The translations under genes were made by a program, and so were the position numbers. From positions 62,001-126,000 of the forward strand of contig NZ_BPTV01000001.1 in the NCBI RefSeq assembly GCF_019973375.1: 64,000 nucleotides of DNA, read 5' to 3'. Within the stretch, counting starts at the first letter, position 1, and the number at the start of each line of letters is the position of its first letter. Of this stretch, positions 25,635 through 34,659 are shown in pieces. The notes under the pieces were generated by a model, which saw only the letters and a list, made by a program, of their open reading frames with translations, ran no database searches and had not been told where the DNA came from. The stretch comes from Prevotella lacticifex (GTDB lineage Bacteria > Bacteroidota > Bacteroidia > Bacteroidales > Bacteroidaceae).

Positions 25635-26744
25635 ATGAAAAACCGACAAACAATACAGATGATGAGACAAAATATTATTCTTCTTGCCGGACTGCTGTGT
25701 CTGGCATCCTGCAATACGAAAGACGATAAGGCGCAGCAGGACACCTACAAGTCGCTGAGCAACGAGGTTGTGGAGACAACGCCCGTGGAGATGCGTGCCT
25801 ACGGCGATGAACTGACGCTCAACGGCGATGTCAGCTGCGACGAGGCCCTTGTGCGAAAGGTGTTTATCCCGTGCAGCGGACGCGTCAGCGGGCTGACCGT
25901 CGAGGTCGGCGATCAGGTGTCGGCGGGACAGCGGTTGGCCGTCATCCACAGCGAGGAGGCCGCCGACTACAACAAAGGCATTGCCGACGCCGACGCTCAG
26001 ACGAAGATGGCCGAACGCGACTACCAGATGAAACAGGACATGCACCGCTCGGGAATGGTGTCGGACAAGGAGGTTGCCGAGGCCCGCGAGCAGCTGCTCA
26101 TGACCATTGCCGAGCGCAACAGGCTCTCGGCCGTCGGCGGAATCAACGGTTTCGGCGGTAAGGCCACAGCCGTACTGCGCTCACCGATAAGCGGTTACGT
26201 CACGACGAAGAACATCTACAACGACAGCTACGTCAGTCAGGACGGTGGCGACGGCGGTGAGGCCCTCGAGATTGCCAATCTCAACCGCGTATGGGTAATC
26301 GCCGACGTCTACGAGAGCGATATAGCAAAGATACGGCAGGGAGCCCCCGTGACCGTCACAACCATGGCTTACGACGGTCAGGTGTTCAGCGGACATATAG
26401 ATAAGGTGTACCGCGTACTCGACAACGAGAGCAAAACGATGAAGGTGCGCATAACCCTCGACAACAGCCGCGGGCTGCTGCGCCCGGGAATGTTCGCCAC
26501 CGTACACGTAGCCACAGGCACCGGCAGCAAGCCGCTGTGCTGCGTTCCCGCCAAGGCGATAGTCTTCGACGGTGGCGTCGACTATGTTGTCGTCGACGAC
26601 GGCAACCGCCATTACCGCCGCCAAGCCGTCAAGACGGAGCATGTGGGGCAGGACTATGCCTACATCGTAAGCGGTCTGCGCCCAGGCGAACGGGTCGTGA
26701 GCAACAACGCATTATTAGTTTTTAATACTCTTGGCAATGAATAA
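25635..26744 (+). CDS. RND efflux periplasmic adaptor lipoprotein (CzcB/CusB type)
   Basis: The membrane-fusion protein links the pump to the outer channel. It has a lipoprotein signal (LLAGLLCLASC), a lipoyl-like half-motif (FIPCSGRVSGLTVEVGDQVSAGQRLAVI), a helical hairpin, the second lipoyl half (VLRSPISGYV) and a beta-barrel (LNRVWVIADVYESDI). No His-rich metal-binding extension is seen. Several in-frame ATGs exist (25593, 25635, 25659, 25662); 25635 (MKNRQTIQMM) was chosen as the longest with a reasonable signal, and 25659 is nearly as good. The stop overlaps the start of the pump gene. Confidence 0.88.
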   Translation: MKNRQTIQMMRQNIILLAGLLCLASCNTKDDKAQQDTYKSLSNEVVETTPVEMRAYGDELTLNGDVSCDEALVRKVFIPCSGRVSGLTVEVGDQVSAGQRLAVIHSEEAADYNKGIADADAQTKMAERDYQMKQDMHRSGMVSDKEVAEAREQLLMTIAERNRLSAVGGINGFGGKATAVLRSPISGYVTTKNIYNDSYVSQDGGDGGEALEIANLNRVWVIADVYESDIAKIRQGAPVTVTTMAYDGQVFSGHIDKVYRVLDNESKTMKVRITLDNSRGLLRPGMFATVHVATGTGSKPLCCVPAKAIVFDGGVDYVVVDDGNRHYRRQAVKTEHVGQDYAYIVSGLRPGERVVSNNALLVFNTLGNE

Positions 26745-29700
26745 GTTCATCGATTTCATCATAGCCTTCTCGCTCAAACGCAAGTACCTCATCCTCGTCG
26801 TCACCCTCGCGGTGGTCGTCATGGGTGTGGTGAGCTTCCGCCAGACACCTATCGACGCCTTCCCGGACGTCACAAACACGAAGGTAACAATCATTACGCA
26901 GTGGCCGGGACGGTCGGCGGAGGAGATAGAGAAGTTCGTGACCATCCCTATAGAGATTGCCATGAACTCGGTACAGAAAAAGACCGACATCCGGTCGACA
27001 ACGCTTTTCGGCCTCTCCGTGGTCACGGTGTGCTTCGACGACCACGTCGACGACGAGTTTGCACGGCAGCAGGTGTACAACCTTCTGCACGATGCCGACC
27101 TCCCCGACGGTGTGGAACCCGATGTCCAGCCGCTGTCGGGACCGACGGGAGAGATTTTCCGCTACACCCTGAAGAGCGACACCCGGTCGGTGCGCGAGCT
27201 TAAAACGCTACAGGACTGGGTCATAGAGCGCAAGCTGCGGTCGGTGCCCGGCATTGCCGACATTGTCAGTTTCGGTGGTGAGGTGAAGACTTTTGAGGTC
27301 AGTGTCAACCCCAACCAGCTCGCCACCTACGGCGTGAGCTCCCTCGAACTCTACCAGGCCATCGCCAACAGTAATGTCAACGTCGGCGGCGATGTCATCC
27401 AGCGCAGCTCCCAGGCCTACGTCGTGCGCGGCATCGGCCTTATCAACAATGAGCGCGAGATTGGCGACATAGTAGTGAAAAACGTCGGCGGAACACCGAT
27501 TCTCGTACGCAATCTCGCCACCGTCCACGAGAGCTGTCAGCCCCGGTTGGGACAGGTGGGCCGCGGCAGCGATAACGATGTCGTCGAGGGCATCGTCGTC
27601 ATGCGTAAGGGCGAGAACACTGAGCAGGTCATAAAGGACCTGAAGGCGAAAATCGGCGAGATACAGAACGACCTGCCGAAGGACGTTAAGATAGTGCCGT
27701 TTTACGACCGCGAGGACCTCGTCAACTTAGCCGTAGGTACGGTGATGCACAACGTGTTAGAGGGTATCGTCCTCGTCACGCTCGTCGTTCTGCTGTTCAT
27801 GAAGGACTGGCGCACTACAGTCATCGTCGCGTCGGTCATCCCGTTGGCACTGCTCTTTGCGTTCATAGCCCTGCACGTATGTGGAATGAGTGCTAACCTC
27901 CTGAGTATGGGAGCAATAGACTTTGGTATTATCATCGACGGAGCGGTGGTAATGGTCGAAGCTCTCTTCGTGGCACTGTCGGGACAGGCCCGGACTATCG
28001 GCATGGAGGCCTTCAACCGCCGCAGCCACATGGGAATGATCCGGCAGACGGCACGAGGGAAAGCCAAGTCGGTATTCTTCTCCAAGCTCATCATTATCAC
28101 CGCCCTGCTGCCCATCTTCACGTTCCAGAAGGTGGAGGGAAAGATGTTCTCACCGTTGGCTTACACCCTCGGCTTTGCGCTGTTGGGAGCACTCATTTTC
28201 ACGCTGACGCTCGTACCGGTGCTGTCGTCGATGCTGCTGAAGAAGAATGTCGTAGAGAAGAAGAACCGCTTTCTGCACGCTGTCTACCGCTTTGCCGACA
28301 CCATCTTCGCCTACTGCCACCACCACTGCCGCAAGGTCATAGCCGTGGCACTCATCGCCATGGTAGCCGGACTGGCCTGTTTCCGCTTCCTCGGCTCTGA
28401 ATTCCTGCCCGAGATGAACGAGGGCTCCATCTATGCGCGAGCCACACTGCCGCAGAGCGTGTCGCTGCCGCAGAGCGTAAAATTGGCCAACGAGTTCCGA
28501 TCCATACTACTGAAATACCCTGAGGTGAGTCAGGTGATGACTCAGACGGGACGCCCTAACGACGGTACCGACGCCACGGGATTCTATAATATAGAACTGT
28601 TCGTGAAACTCTATCCCGAGAAGGAGTGGAAGACGGGGCGCACAAAGGAGCAAGTCGTCGACGATATGAACCGGCGGCTGAGCGTATACCCCGGCATCGA
28701 CTTCAACTTCTCGCAGCCGATATCCGACAATGTGGAGGAGGCCGTCAGCGGTGTGAAAGGTGCCATCGTGGCAAAAGTCTACGGCAAGGACCTCGCCGAG
28801 AGCGAAAAATTGGCCTGGCAGGTCTACCACACGATGAAACCCATCGCCGGCATCACCGACCTCGGTGTCATCCGCAATATGGGACAGCCGGAACTGCAGA
28901 TCGACATCGACGAGGACCGTCTGGCTCGCTATGGTGTTAAGAAGGACGACGTACAGAGCATCATCGAGATGGCCATCGGCGGAAAAGCCGCCTCGCAGGT
29001 TTACGAGGACGAGCGTAAGTTCAATCTCGTGGTGCGATACGAGGAACCGTTCCGCGACAATGCCGAGGCGATAGCAAAGATTAAGGTGCCCACGGAGGAC
29101 GGCCAGATGATACCTATCAGCGAGTTGGCCACAATCCGCTCGATTACCGGACCGCTGATTATCTACCGCGAGAACCACAGCCGCTACTGCGCCGTGAAGT
29201 TCAGCGTCCGCGACCGCGATATGGGCTCGGCTGTCGACGAGGCCCGCGAGAAGGTAGCCAAGGCCGTAAAACTGCCCGCTGGCTATAAGATAACGTGGAA
29301 CGGTGACTTCGAGAACCAGAAGCGAGCCACGGCACGATTGGCACAGGTGGTGCCTATCAGCGTGCTGCTCATCTTCATAATCCTCTACGTGCTCTTCGGC
29401 AACGCGCGCGACGCCGGTCTCGTGCTTACCAATGTGCCGTTCGCGGCCGTGGGAGGCATACTCATCCTACTCATCACCCACACCAACTTCTCCATTTCGG
29501 CGGGTATCGGCTTCATCTGCCTCTTCGGTATCTGCATACAGAACGGTGTGATAATGCTTATGGACATCAAGCACTTCCTGCGACACCGAAACCCGCTGCC
29601 GGAGGCGGTGACGCGGGGCATGCACTCGCGCATACGCAGTGTGCTGATGACGGCAATGATGGCCACCCTCGGACTGATGCCGGCAGCACTCAGCCACGGC

Positions 29701-29838
29701 ATTGGCAGCGAGAGCCAGCGGCCGTTGGCAACGGTGATTATCGGTGGTCTCGTCGGTGCAACAATCTTCACACTCTTCGTCTTCCCACTGTTCGTGGAAC
29801 GTATATACAGTCATGTGAACCTCAAGAAAATGAAATGA
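26737..29838 (+). CDS. Heavy-metal RND efflux pump (CzcA/CusA family)
   Basis: This inner-membrane proton-driven pump exports divalent or monovalent metal ions. It has 1033 residues, twelve expected transmembrane helices and two large periplasmic loops. The heavy-metal subfamily is shown by the fourth-helix motif GAIDFGIIIDGAVVMVE with D395 and D401, the proton relay pair of CzcA-type pumps, and by the N-terminal TPIDAFPDVTNTKV. The ATG at 26737 overlaps the adaptor stop by 8 nt, indicating coupled translation. A small HMA-like gene overlaps its stop by 4 nt. The metal (Cu/Ag versus Zn/Co/Cd) is not settled by the residues that can be judged here. Confidence 0.93.
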   Translation: MNKFIDFIIAFSLKRKYLILVVTLAVVVMGVVSFRQTPIDAFPDVTNTKVTIITQWPGRSAEEIEKFVTIPIEIAMNSVQKKTDIRSTTLFGLSVVTVCFDDHVDDEFARQQVYNLLHDADLPDGVEPDVQPLSGPTGEIFRYTLKSDTRSVRELKTLQDWVIERKLRSVPGIADIVSFGGEVKTFEVSVNPNQLATYGVSSLELYQAIANSNVNVGGDVIQRSSQAYVVRGIGLINNEREIGDIVVKNVGGTPILVRNLATVHESCQPRLGQVGRGSDNDVVEGIVVMRKGENTEQVIKDLKAKIGEIQNDLPKDVKIVPFYDREDLVNLAVGTVMHNVLEGIVLVTLVVLLFMKDWRTTVIVASVIPLALLFAFIALHVCGMSANLLSMGAIDFGIIIDGAVVMVEALFVALSGQARTIGMEAFNRRSHMGMIRQTARGKAKSVFFSKLIIITALLPIFTFQKVEGKMFSPLAYTLGFALLGALIFTLTLVPVLSSMLLKKNVVEKKNRFLHAVYRFADTIFAYCHHHCRKVIAVALIAMVAGLACFRFLGSEFLPEMNEGSIYARATLPQSVSLPQSVKLANEFRSILLKYPEVSQVMTQTGRPNDGTDATGFYNIELFVKLYPEKEWKTGRTKEQVVDDMNRRLSVYPGIDFNFSQPISDNVEEAVSGVKGAIVAKVYGKDLAESEKLAWQVYHTMKPIAGITDLGVIRNMGQPELQIDIDEDRLARYGVKKDDVQSIIEMAIGGKAASQVYEDERKFNLVVRYEEPFRDNAEAIAKIKVPTEDGQMIPISELATIRSITGPLIIYRENHSRYCAVKFSVRDRDMGSAVDEAREKVAKAVKLPAGYKITWNGDFENQKRATARLAQVVPISVLLIFIILYVLFGNARDAGLVLTNVPFAAVGGILILLITHTNFSISAGIGFICLFGICIQNGVIMLMDIKHFLRHRNPLPEAVTRGMHSRIRSVLMTAMMATLGLMPAALSHGIGSESQRPLATVIIGGLVGATIFTLFVFPLFVERIYSHVNLKKMK

Positions 29839-30200
29839 TGATAAAAGTTTGTTTCAGTCAGCACAGTCAGCGCAGGGCTTTGGCCTTGCTGCTGATCCTG
29901 TTGCTGACAACCATTAGCGCAACGGCACGCAGCCGTTACATGTCGGCAAAGTTCATGCTGACAGCAGAGAAGGACCAGAAGACCTATGTCGACTCGATAG
30001 TCAGTGCACAGCCGGGAGTGTTCTCTGCCCGCTGGAGCCCGCGTCGCCGGATGCTTGTGGTCGTCTACGACAAAACACTGACAAGCCGCCACCATCTGAA
30101 GATATTCGTCACCCGGTTGTCGGCTCAACTCCCCACGCCGGAAGCCGATGGCAAAGCCTGCCCGGAGCAGCGGCGCAGCTCGACCTGCCTTGTGGTTTAG
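29835..30200 (+). CDS. Small secreted protein resembling an HMA domain without its metal-binding cysteines
   Basis: The ATG overlaps the pump stop (ATGA), so it belongs to the efflux operon. A signal peptide (about 1-31) precedes about 75 residues with the beta-alpha-beta pattern of heavy-metal-associated domains (AKFMLTAEKDQKTYVDSIVSAQPGVFSARWSP ... LVVVYDKTLTSRHHLKIFV). The usual CxxC is absent. The last roughly 20 residues, including the only mature-region cysteines, run into repeat-like intergenic DNA and may not be conserved. A periplasmic accessory or sensor role is possible; no function is established. Confidence 0.65.
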   Translation: MMIKVCFSQHSQRRALALLLILLLTTISATARSRYMSAKFMLTAEKDQKTYVDSIVSAQPGVFSARWSPRRRMLVVVYDKTLTSRHHLKIFVTRLSAQLPTPEADGKACPEQRRSSTCLVV

Positions 30201-30256
30201 CTTGGCTTCTTCAGTGGTTGCGCCCGGCCTGTTCTGTGGTTTAGCCCGTTGGGTTC

Positions 30257-30274
30257 GGCGGGTTACAACCCGCC
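30257..30274 (+). terminator. Stem-loop after the metal efflux operon
   Basis: GGCGGGTT-AC-AACCCGCC is a perfect 8-bp hairpin 57 nt past the last gene. No clear T-run follows. Similar GC-rich hairpins occur as dispersed repeats in many genomes. The rest of 30201-30371 contains a TGTGGTTTAGC motif twice and no gene. Confidence 0.45.
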
Positions 30275-30371
30275 GCCCCGCAGCATATCCCTCCCGGACG
30301 CGCAGCGCAGTATCCTTAACATGTAAAGATAATTCAAACCTAATCTCTTCTTTACCCGCATCTGTAGCCCA

Positions 30372-30517
30372 TTGATAATCAACGGCTTACAGAAGTGGGT
30401 CGTTTTGCATTGCGAAACGGCCCATTTCGCAATGCAAAACGGTCCATTTCGCAAGCCGAAACGGACCGTTTTGCAACCCGAAATGGGCCATATCAGAATA
30501 CCGTAAATATTTTTCGC
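30372..30517. repeat. Dispersed palindromic 22-bp element, copy D (best preserved)
   Basis: TTGATAATCAACGGCTTAC is followed by five exact 22-nt units, four of them beginning GAAACGGCCC, AAAACGGTCC, GAAACGGACC and GAAATGGGCC, then GTAAATATTTTTCGC. It ends at the stop codon of the SNF2 helicase gene. Frames read through it give peptides such as NGPFRLAKWTVL, which are artefacts of the repeat. Confidence 0.85.
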
Positions 30518-33309
30518 TATCCTTTGCCGTCTTCTGGGGTCTCCTCATCTGTATCGTCAGCCTCTTCATTGCTCTCGTTCATACACTTGATGACGGCATT
30601 GGCGAGACTCTGCTTGTGGTCCTGCACCTTGAGGATTTGTTCCTCGAGGGTACCGACACTGATAAACTTATAGACGAAGACGGCCCGTCGCTGTCCTTGA
30701 CGGTGGGCACGGCTGATGGCCTGTTCCTCAACGGCATGGTTCCACCACGGGTCAAGAAGGAACACATAGTCGGCCTCAGTGAGGTTCAGCCCAACACCGC
30801 CGGCCTTCAGCGTGATGAGGAAGAACTGGCAGGAGGCATCGTTCTGGAAGTGGTCGATGACACCCTCGCGGTCCCTTGTTTCGCCGGTGAGCATGGCATA
30901 GCTCCATCCCCGGTCGTCCATAGCCTTGGCGACGATATTGAGGAGCTGCTTGAACTCACTGAAGATAAGCACCTTGTGCGATGTGCCGCGGAGGTCGGTG
31001 AGACGCTCCATGACCTCCGCCATCTTGCCCGACGGTGCCTCGCTGCCGACGAGGGCGGGGGCGCAGGCTATCTGCCGCAACTTCATAATCGTGCTCAGGG
31101 CGTTGATGGTATTGCTGTGGGCATCGTGCTCGAGCAGCAGATTGCGCATGCGGCTCTGCTCGGCGACATACAGCGAGGTCTGGGCCGGCGTCATATCACA
31201 ATAGACGGTCTCGTCCTGGCACTCCGGCAGACTGTCGAGGACAGCGGCCTTCGTGCGGCGGAGGAAGTAAGGAGCCACGAGATCGCGCAGCACGGCGGTA
31301 TTCTTTCCGGCGAGGTTGGCATTGATGGGATGGATGAAATTGCTCCTGAAGTCGTTCTCATCGCCGAGGAGGGCAGGATTGAGCACACTCATGAGCGTCC
31401 AGAGCTCACGGAGGTTGTTCTCCATGGGCGTACCGCTGAGGGCTATGCGGTGACGGCAACGGATTGAGGCCACGGCATCGTAGGTCATCGAATCGCTGTT
31501 CTTGAACACCTGCGACTCGTCGTAGACGACGATGCCCCACTCTTTCTGTCCTATCATGCTGATGTCGTTGCGCAGCGTGGCATAGGTTGTCACCACCACG
31601 GCAGCACCGTCGGCATAAGTCAGCAGGAGCTGACGGTGCACCGTCGTGCCGGTATACACTATCACCCGCTGGTGGGGCGCAAAGCGGTGGAGCTCGTTGC
31701 GCCAGTTGTGGACCACCGAGGCGGGAGCAACAACGAGGACGGGACGGGCGGCGGCACCGGCCTCAGCACGGTACTTGAGGATGACAGCGATGGTCTGGAC
31801 GGTCTTTCCGAGACCCATATCGTCGCTAAGGCAGCAGCCGTTGCCGGCGCGCAGGTGGCCTAACATCCAACGATAGCCCACCTCCTGATAGGGACGCAGG
31901 GTGGCAGCAAGACCGGTGGGAAGGCTGTCGTCGGCGGTGTCGTCGGCACGCCACGCCGCCTTGGCCTCATCGCCGATCGACAACGGCATGAGCAACTGCT
32001 GCTGACTGCGGTGGACGCTGATGGTGTCGGCATCCTTCTTCAGGCCGAAGAGCATGAGAGGACTGTAGCGGGCCTTCCACTCGTCGGGGATGACGAAGCT
32101 CTTACCGTTAGGCAGCAGGTAGAGACTGTCGCCGTTGAGAATGGCCTGGCGCATGGAGGTAAGGGGAACGGAGAGACCGTCGTCGAAGTGGACAACGATA
32201 TGGAGTTGGAACCAGTCGCCGACGACGGTATCGTCGTGCTCCACCCTCACGTCGCCGATATAGTATTTCTTGCTCGTAAGTTGCTCAAACTCAATGCCCA
32301 TAGCGTCAAGGGCGGGTTTGTAATGCTTGGCCCAGTCGAGGATTCCCTGGAGCGGGGCATTCTTGGGCATGTGCATATCGTCGGTGAGACGGTGGGCAAT
32401 GGCCTCCTCCCACTCGCGGTTGCGGTGGATACATACGAAGCTGACGCTGTCGCCGCCGTCGAGGAGGGTGACACTCTTCTCTTTCTTGCTGCCGGCCTCG
32501 AAATTCTTGCCGTCGTAGACGAACGACAGCCGCAGATGATAGTCGCCGGTGACAACCATCTCCATGAACAGCCGGGGCTTACCGGCAGGATGGAGCTCAC
32601 GGACGTCAAAACCTTCTGAGTCGATGTCGATTTTGGAGGCAATCTTGAAAATCATCTTCCGGAAATACTCCATCTCCACGCGCTGCGGAATTTTTATCCA
32701 CTCTTTCTTGGTGAACGGAAGGAGGAGATTGCCGTTGAGACTGGAGTCGAAATGCATTATTTTGTCGTCGATACAGAACAGTGAGGGCTCGTTGCTGATG
32801 ACAGCGGTACGGTGCGACGACGGAACGATGCCGTGCCCGACGGTCAGCCGGTAGTCGATGCCTTCGCCGGTCTTGCGGTAGAAGGTGTGGAGGGCCACGG
32901 GCTCATCGACATAGTGGAGCTGGCGGTTGGCATCGAGAAGCTCCTTAGGACCGGGCTTGAAGAAGATGGGAATGGCATTGGCGGCAGCCAAGGTGACAGC
33001 CTCGACGACCTTGCGGGCTACGATGCGGTCGACATAGTTGCGAATGGAGGCATCGGCTTCGGCGAAGAATTTCTTCTGGGTGCGGAAGGTGTTGCGGCCC
33101 GCCATATTGTAGATACTCTCGGGGGTTACCGCCTCGCAGAGGGTGATGAGACGGTTGATAGCAGCGTCGTCGCCACCGTCGGTGACAAAATCGCCCTGAC
33201 GGAAGGCATCGCCGGAAGGATGCAAAAAACGGAACTCCATGCCGTAGCCTTTCCACTGGGTGGAGGGATACAGCAGGAGTCCCGTTTTCTTGTTGTTCTC
33301 TATAGTCAT
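30517..33309 (-). CDS. SNF2-family DEAD/DEAH helicase-like ATPase
   Basis: A 930-residue SWI2/SNF2-type ATPase, thought to act on DNA-protein complexes such as stalled RNA polymerase (compare RapA), though the bacterial family is diverse. Walker A is DDMGLGKT (K502), the DEAH-box equivalent is DESQ (597-600), and later motifs are SGTPMENNLRELWTLM, TLKAGGVGLNLTEADYVFLLDPWWN and QAISRAHRQGQ. The first 450 residues are a poorly conserved N-terminal region; the last 20 are acidic. It lies 31 nt behind the HIT gene and probably belongs to the greA-HIT-SNF2 unit, which would fit a transcription-linked role. Confidence 0.92.
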   Translation of the reverse strand: MTIENNKKTGLLLYPSTQWKGYGMEFRFLHPSGDAFRQGDFVTDGGDDAAINRLITLCEAVTPESIYNMAGRNTFRTQKKFFAEADASIRNYVDRIVARKVVEAVTLAAANAIPIFFKPGPKELLDANRQLHYVDEPVALHTFYRKTGEGIDYRLTVGHGIVPSSHRTAVISNEPSLFCIDDKIMHFDSSLNGNLLLPFTKKEWIKIPQRVEMEYFRKMIFKIASKIDIDSEGFDVRELHPAGKPRLFMEMVVTGDYHLRLSFVYDGKNFEAGSKKEKSVTLLDGGDSVSFVCIHRNREWEEAIAHRLTDDMHMPKNAPLQGILDWAKHYKPALDAMGIEFEQLTSKKYYIGDVRVEHDDTVVGDWFQLHIVVHFDDGLSVPLTSMRQAILNGDSLYLLPNGKSFVIPDEWKARYSPLMLFGLKKDADTISVHRSQQQLLMPLSIGDEAKAAWRADDTADDSLPTGLAATLRPYQEVGYRWMLGHLRAGNGCCLSDDMGLGKTVQTIAVILKYRAEAGAAARPVLVVAPASVVHNWRNELHRFAPHQRVIVYTGTTVHRQLLLTYADGAAVVVTTYATLRNDISMIGQKEWGIVVYDESQVFKNSDSMTYDAVASIRCRHRIALSGTPMENNLRELWTLMSVLNPALLGDENDFRSNFIHPINANLAGKNTAVLRDLVAPYFLRRTKAAVLDSLPECQDETVYCDMTPAQTSLYVAEQSRMRNLLLEHDAHSNTINALSTIMKLRQIACAPALVGSEAPSGKMAEVMERLTDLRGTSHKVLIFSEFKQLLNIVAKAMDDRGWSYAMLTGETRDREGVIDHFQNDASCQFFLITLKAGGVGLNLTEADYVFLLDPWWNHAVEEQAISRAHRQGQRRAVFVYKFISVGTLEEQILKVQDHKQSLANAVIKCMNESNEEADDTDEETPEDGKG

Positions 33310-33340
33310 CGAAAGCTATACTTACGTGGACTGACTGTAG

Positions 33341-33739
33341 TTAAAGTTTCTGAAACTCAGCGTAGATGCGGGCGGCAATGTCACGCTGCTCGTCGTCGGT
33401 GAGCTTCACATGATGGTGGAAGTCGACATCGGCCTCACTGTTGATGGGCAACAGATGGATGTGGGCGTGGTTGACCTCGAGACCGAGGACGACCTCGGCA
33501 ACCTTACGGCAGGGAAAGGCAGCCTTGATGGCGCGGGCCACTTTCTTGGCAAAAACCTCGAAGGCGGCAAGGTCGGCGTCGGACATATCGAAGATGTAGT
33601 CGACCTCCTTGCGGGGAATGACCAGCGTGTGGGCCTTCACCACGGGATTGATGTCGAGGAAAGCATAGAAGTTCTCGTCCTCGGCACACTTGAAGCTGGG
33701 AATCTCGCCAGCTGCAATCTTACTGAACAATGTTGCCAT
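33341..33739 (-). CDS. HIT-family nucleotide hydrolase
   Basis: A 132-residue histidine-triad protein with NHAHIHLLP (H91, H93, H95) and the N-terminal FSKIAAGEIPSFK typical of Hint-like enzymes, which hydrolyse purine nucleoside phosphoramidates and related adducts. It starts 35 nt after greA ends and is probably cotranscribed with it. The insert VDFHHHVKLTDDEQRDIA near the C-terminus is usual in Bacteroidetes members. Confidence 0.95.
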   Translation of the reverse strand: MATLFSKIAAGEIPSFKCAEDENFYAFLDINPVVKAHTLVIPRKEVDYIFDMSDADLAAFEVFAKKVARAIKAAFPCRKVAEVVLGLEVNHAHIHLLPINSEADVDFHHHVKLTDDEQRDIAARIYAEFQKL

Positions 33740-33774
33740 AATGAATTATTTTTTCGTGTGAAACGTGATGCCTG

Positions 33775-34245
33775 TTAAGCCTCGATAGCGATGCCGTCGA
33801 TGTGTACGCGGAGCTTGCCGCGTGGAATGCTGATCTCGACGTCGTCACCAACCTTCTTGTTGAGCAGCCCCTGGGCAATAGGAGTCTTAATAGAAATCTT
33901 GCCCTGCTTGAGGTTTGCCTCGCTCTCGCTGACGATAGTGTACTTCATCTGCCGGTGCGTGGTGAGGTTGGTCATCGTCACCGTCGACATGAGCTGGACG
34001 GTGTCGGTGCTCAAACGCGACACGTCAACAATCTTTGCCTGCGAAATAGTCATCTTCAGGTCGTTGATCTTGGCCTCAAGATGAGCCTGGGCCTCCTTGG
34101 CCGCATCATATTCTGAATTCTCACTTAAATCACCCTTGTCGGCTGCCTCGGCGATTGCTGCCGATGCCTTAGGGCGCTCAACAGACTCCAGTCTCTTGAG
34201 CTCTGCCACGAGTTTGTCGTAGCCCTCTTGCGACATGTATGCCAT
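33775..34245 (-). CDS. greA: Transcription elongation factor GreA
   Basis: GreA stimulates transcript cleavage by backtracked RNA polymerase. The N-terminal coiled coil carries the conserved acidic tip in DKGDLSENSEYDAAKE (D39, E42), and the C-terminal FKBP-like domain ends with the usual ISIKTPIAQGLLNKKVGDDVEI. At 156 residues it matches the family. A consensus promoter lies at 34372-34403, giving a leader of about 120 nt. Confidence 0.97.
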   Translation of the reverse strand: MAYMSQEGYDKLVAELKRLESVERPKASAAIAEAADKGDLSENSEYDAAKEAQAHLEAKINDLKMTISQAKIVDVSRLSTDTVQLMSTVTMTNLTTHRQMKYTIVSESEANLKQGKISIKTPIAQGLLNKKVGDDVEISIPRGKLRVHIDGIAIEA

Positions 34246-34371
34246 AATGCTATAATACTTAAATTATTAATATAGGTTTTCGATAGTAGCAAAAAAATAA
34301 AGAATTCCAACATCACGTGAATGCCGGAATCCTATATCTTTAAATTTGCCACTTTTCTGTTCTGTGAGTTG

Positions 34372-34403
34372 CAAAGGTAGGCATTATTTTGCAAACGGCC
34401 AAA
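34372..34403 (-). promoter_or_regulatory. Promoter of greA
   Basis: TTTG (34400-34403), 20-nt spacer, TACCTTTG (34372-34379) on the minus strand: an exact consensus. Confidence 0.8.
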
Positions 34404-34540
34404 TTTTAACAGCGAAACTTGCAATACGCATAACCTTTATTTCTTTTTCTTAGCAGTGGCGGAAAGGTTTTAACAAAAGGCAACAATAATTGATTTATAT
34501 CAAAAAATTGATGTTTGCGCACACATTCTTTCAATTTCGC

Positions 34541-34571
34541 TTGTTTTCTTTATAAAGATGTGTTATCTTTG
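34541..34571 (+). promoter_or_regulatory. Orphan promoter driving a short RNA
   Basis: TTG (34541-34543), 20-nt spacer, TATCTTTG (34564-34571), an exact consensus on the plus strand. No plus-strand gene follows for 2.6 kb; a terminator lies 44 nt downstream. Confidence 0.75.
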
Positions 34572-34574
34572 CAG

Positions 34575-34639
34575 TGTGTTTTTCATAGTATTAGATTTAA
34601 GGTTAACAAAGGTTGGACTACGGCGGTAGTCCTTTTTTT
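34575..34639 (+). ncRNA. Predicted ~65-nt small RNA with terminator
   Basis: A consensus promoter immediately upstream and a textbook terminator (stem GGACTAC 34615-34621, loop GGCG, GTAGTCC 34626-34632, seven T residues to 34639) delimit a transcript of about 65 nt. It contains no ATG-initiated frame. The 5' part is A/U-rich and unstructured, which would suit base pairing with targets. Both flanking protein genes point the other way, so it is not their leader. It resembles no RNA family I can name; expression is inferred. Confidence 0.6.
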
Positions 34640-34659
34640 ATGTCATGAGAAACTCAGCC

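Noticed and set aside
30263..30569. Short frames encoding NGPF/AKWTV-type peptides, also seen near 5000 and 53100
   Set aside because: They are read-through of the palindromic 22-bp element; the phrases shift frame because 22 is not a multiple of three.
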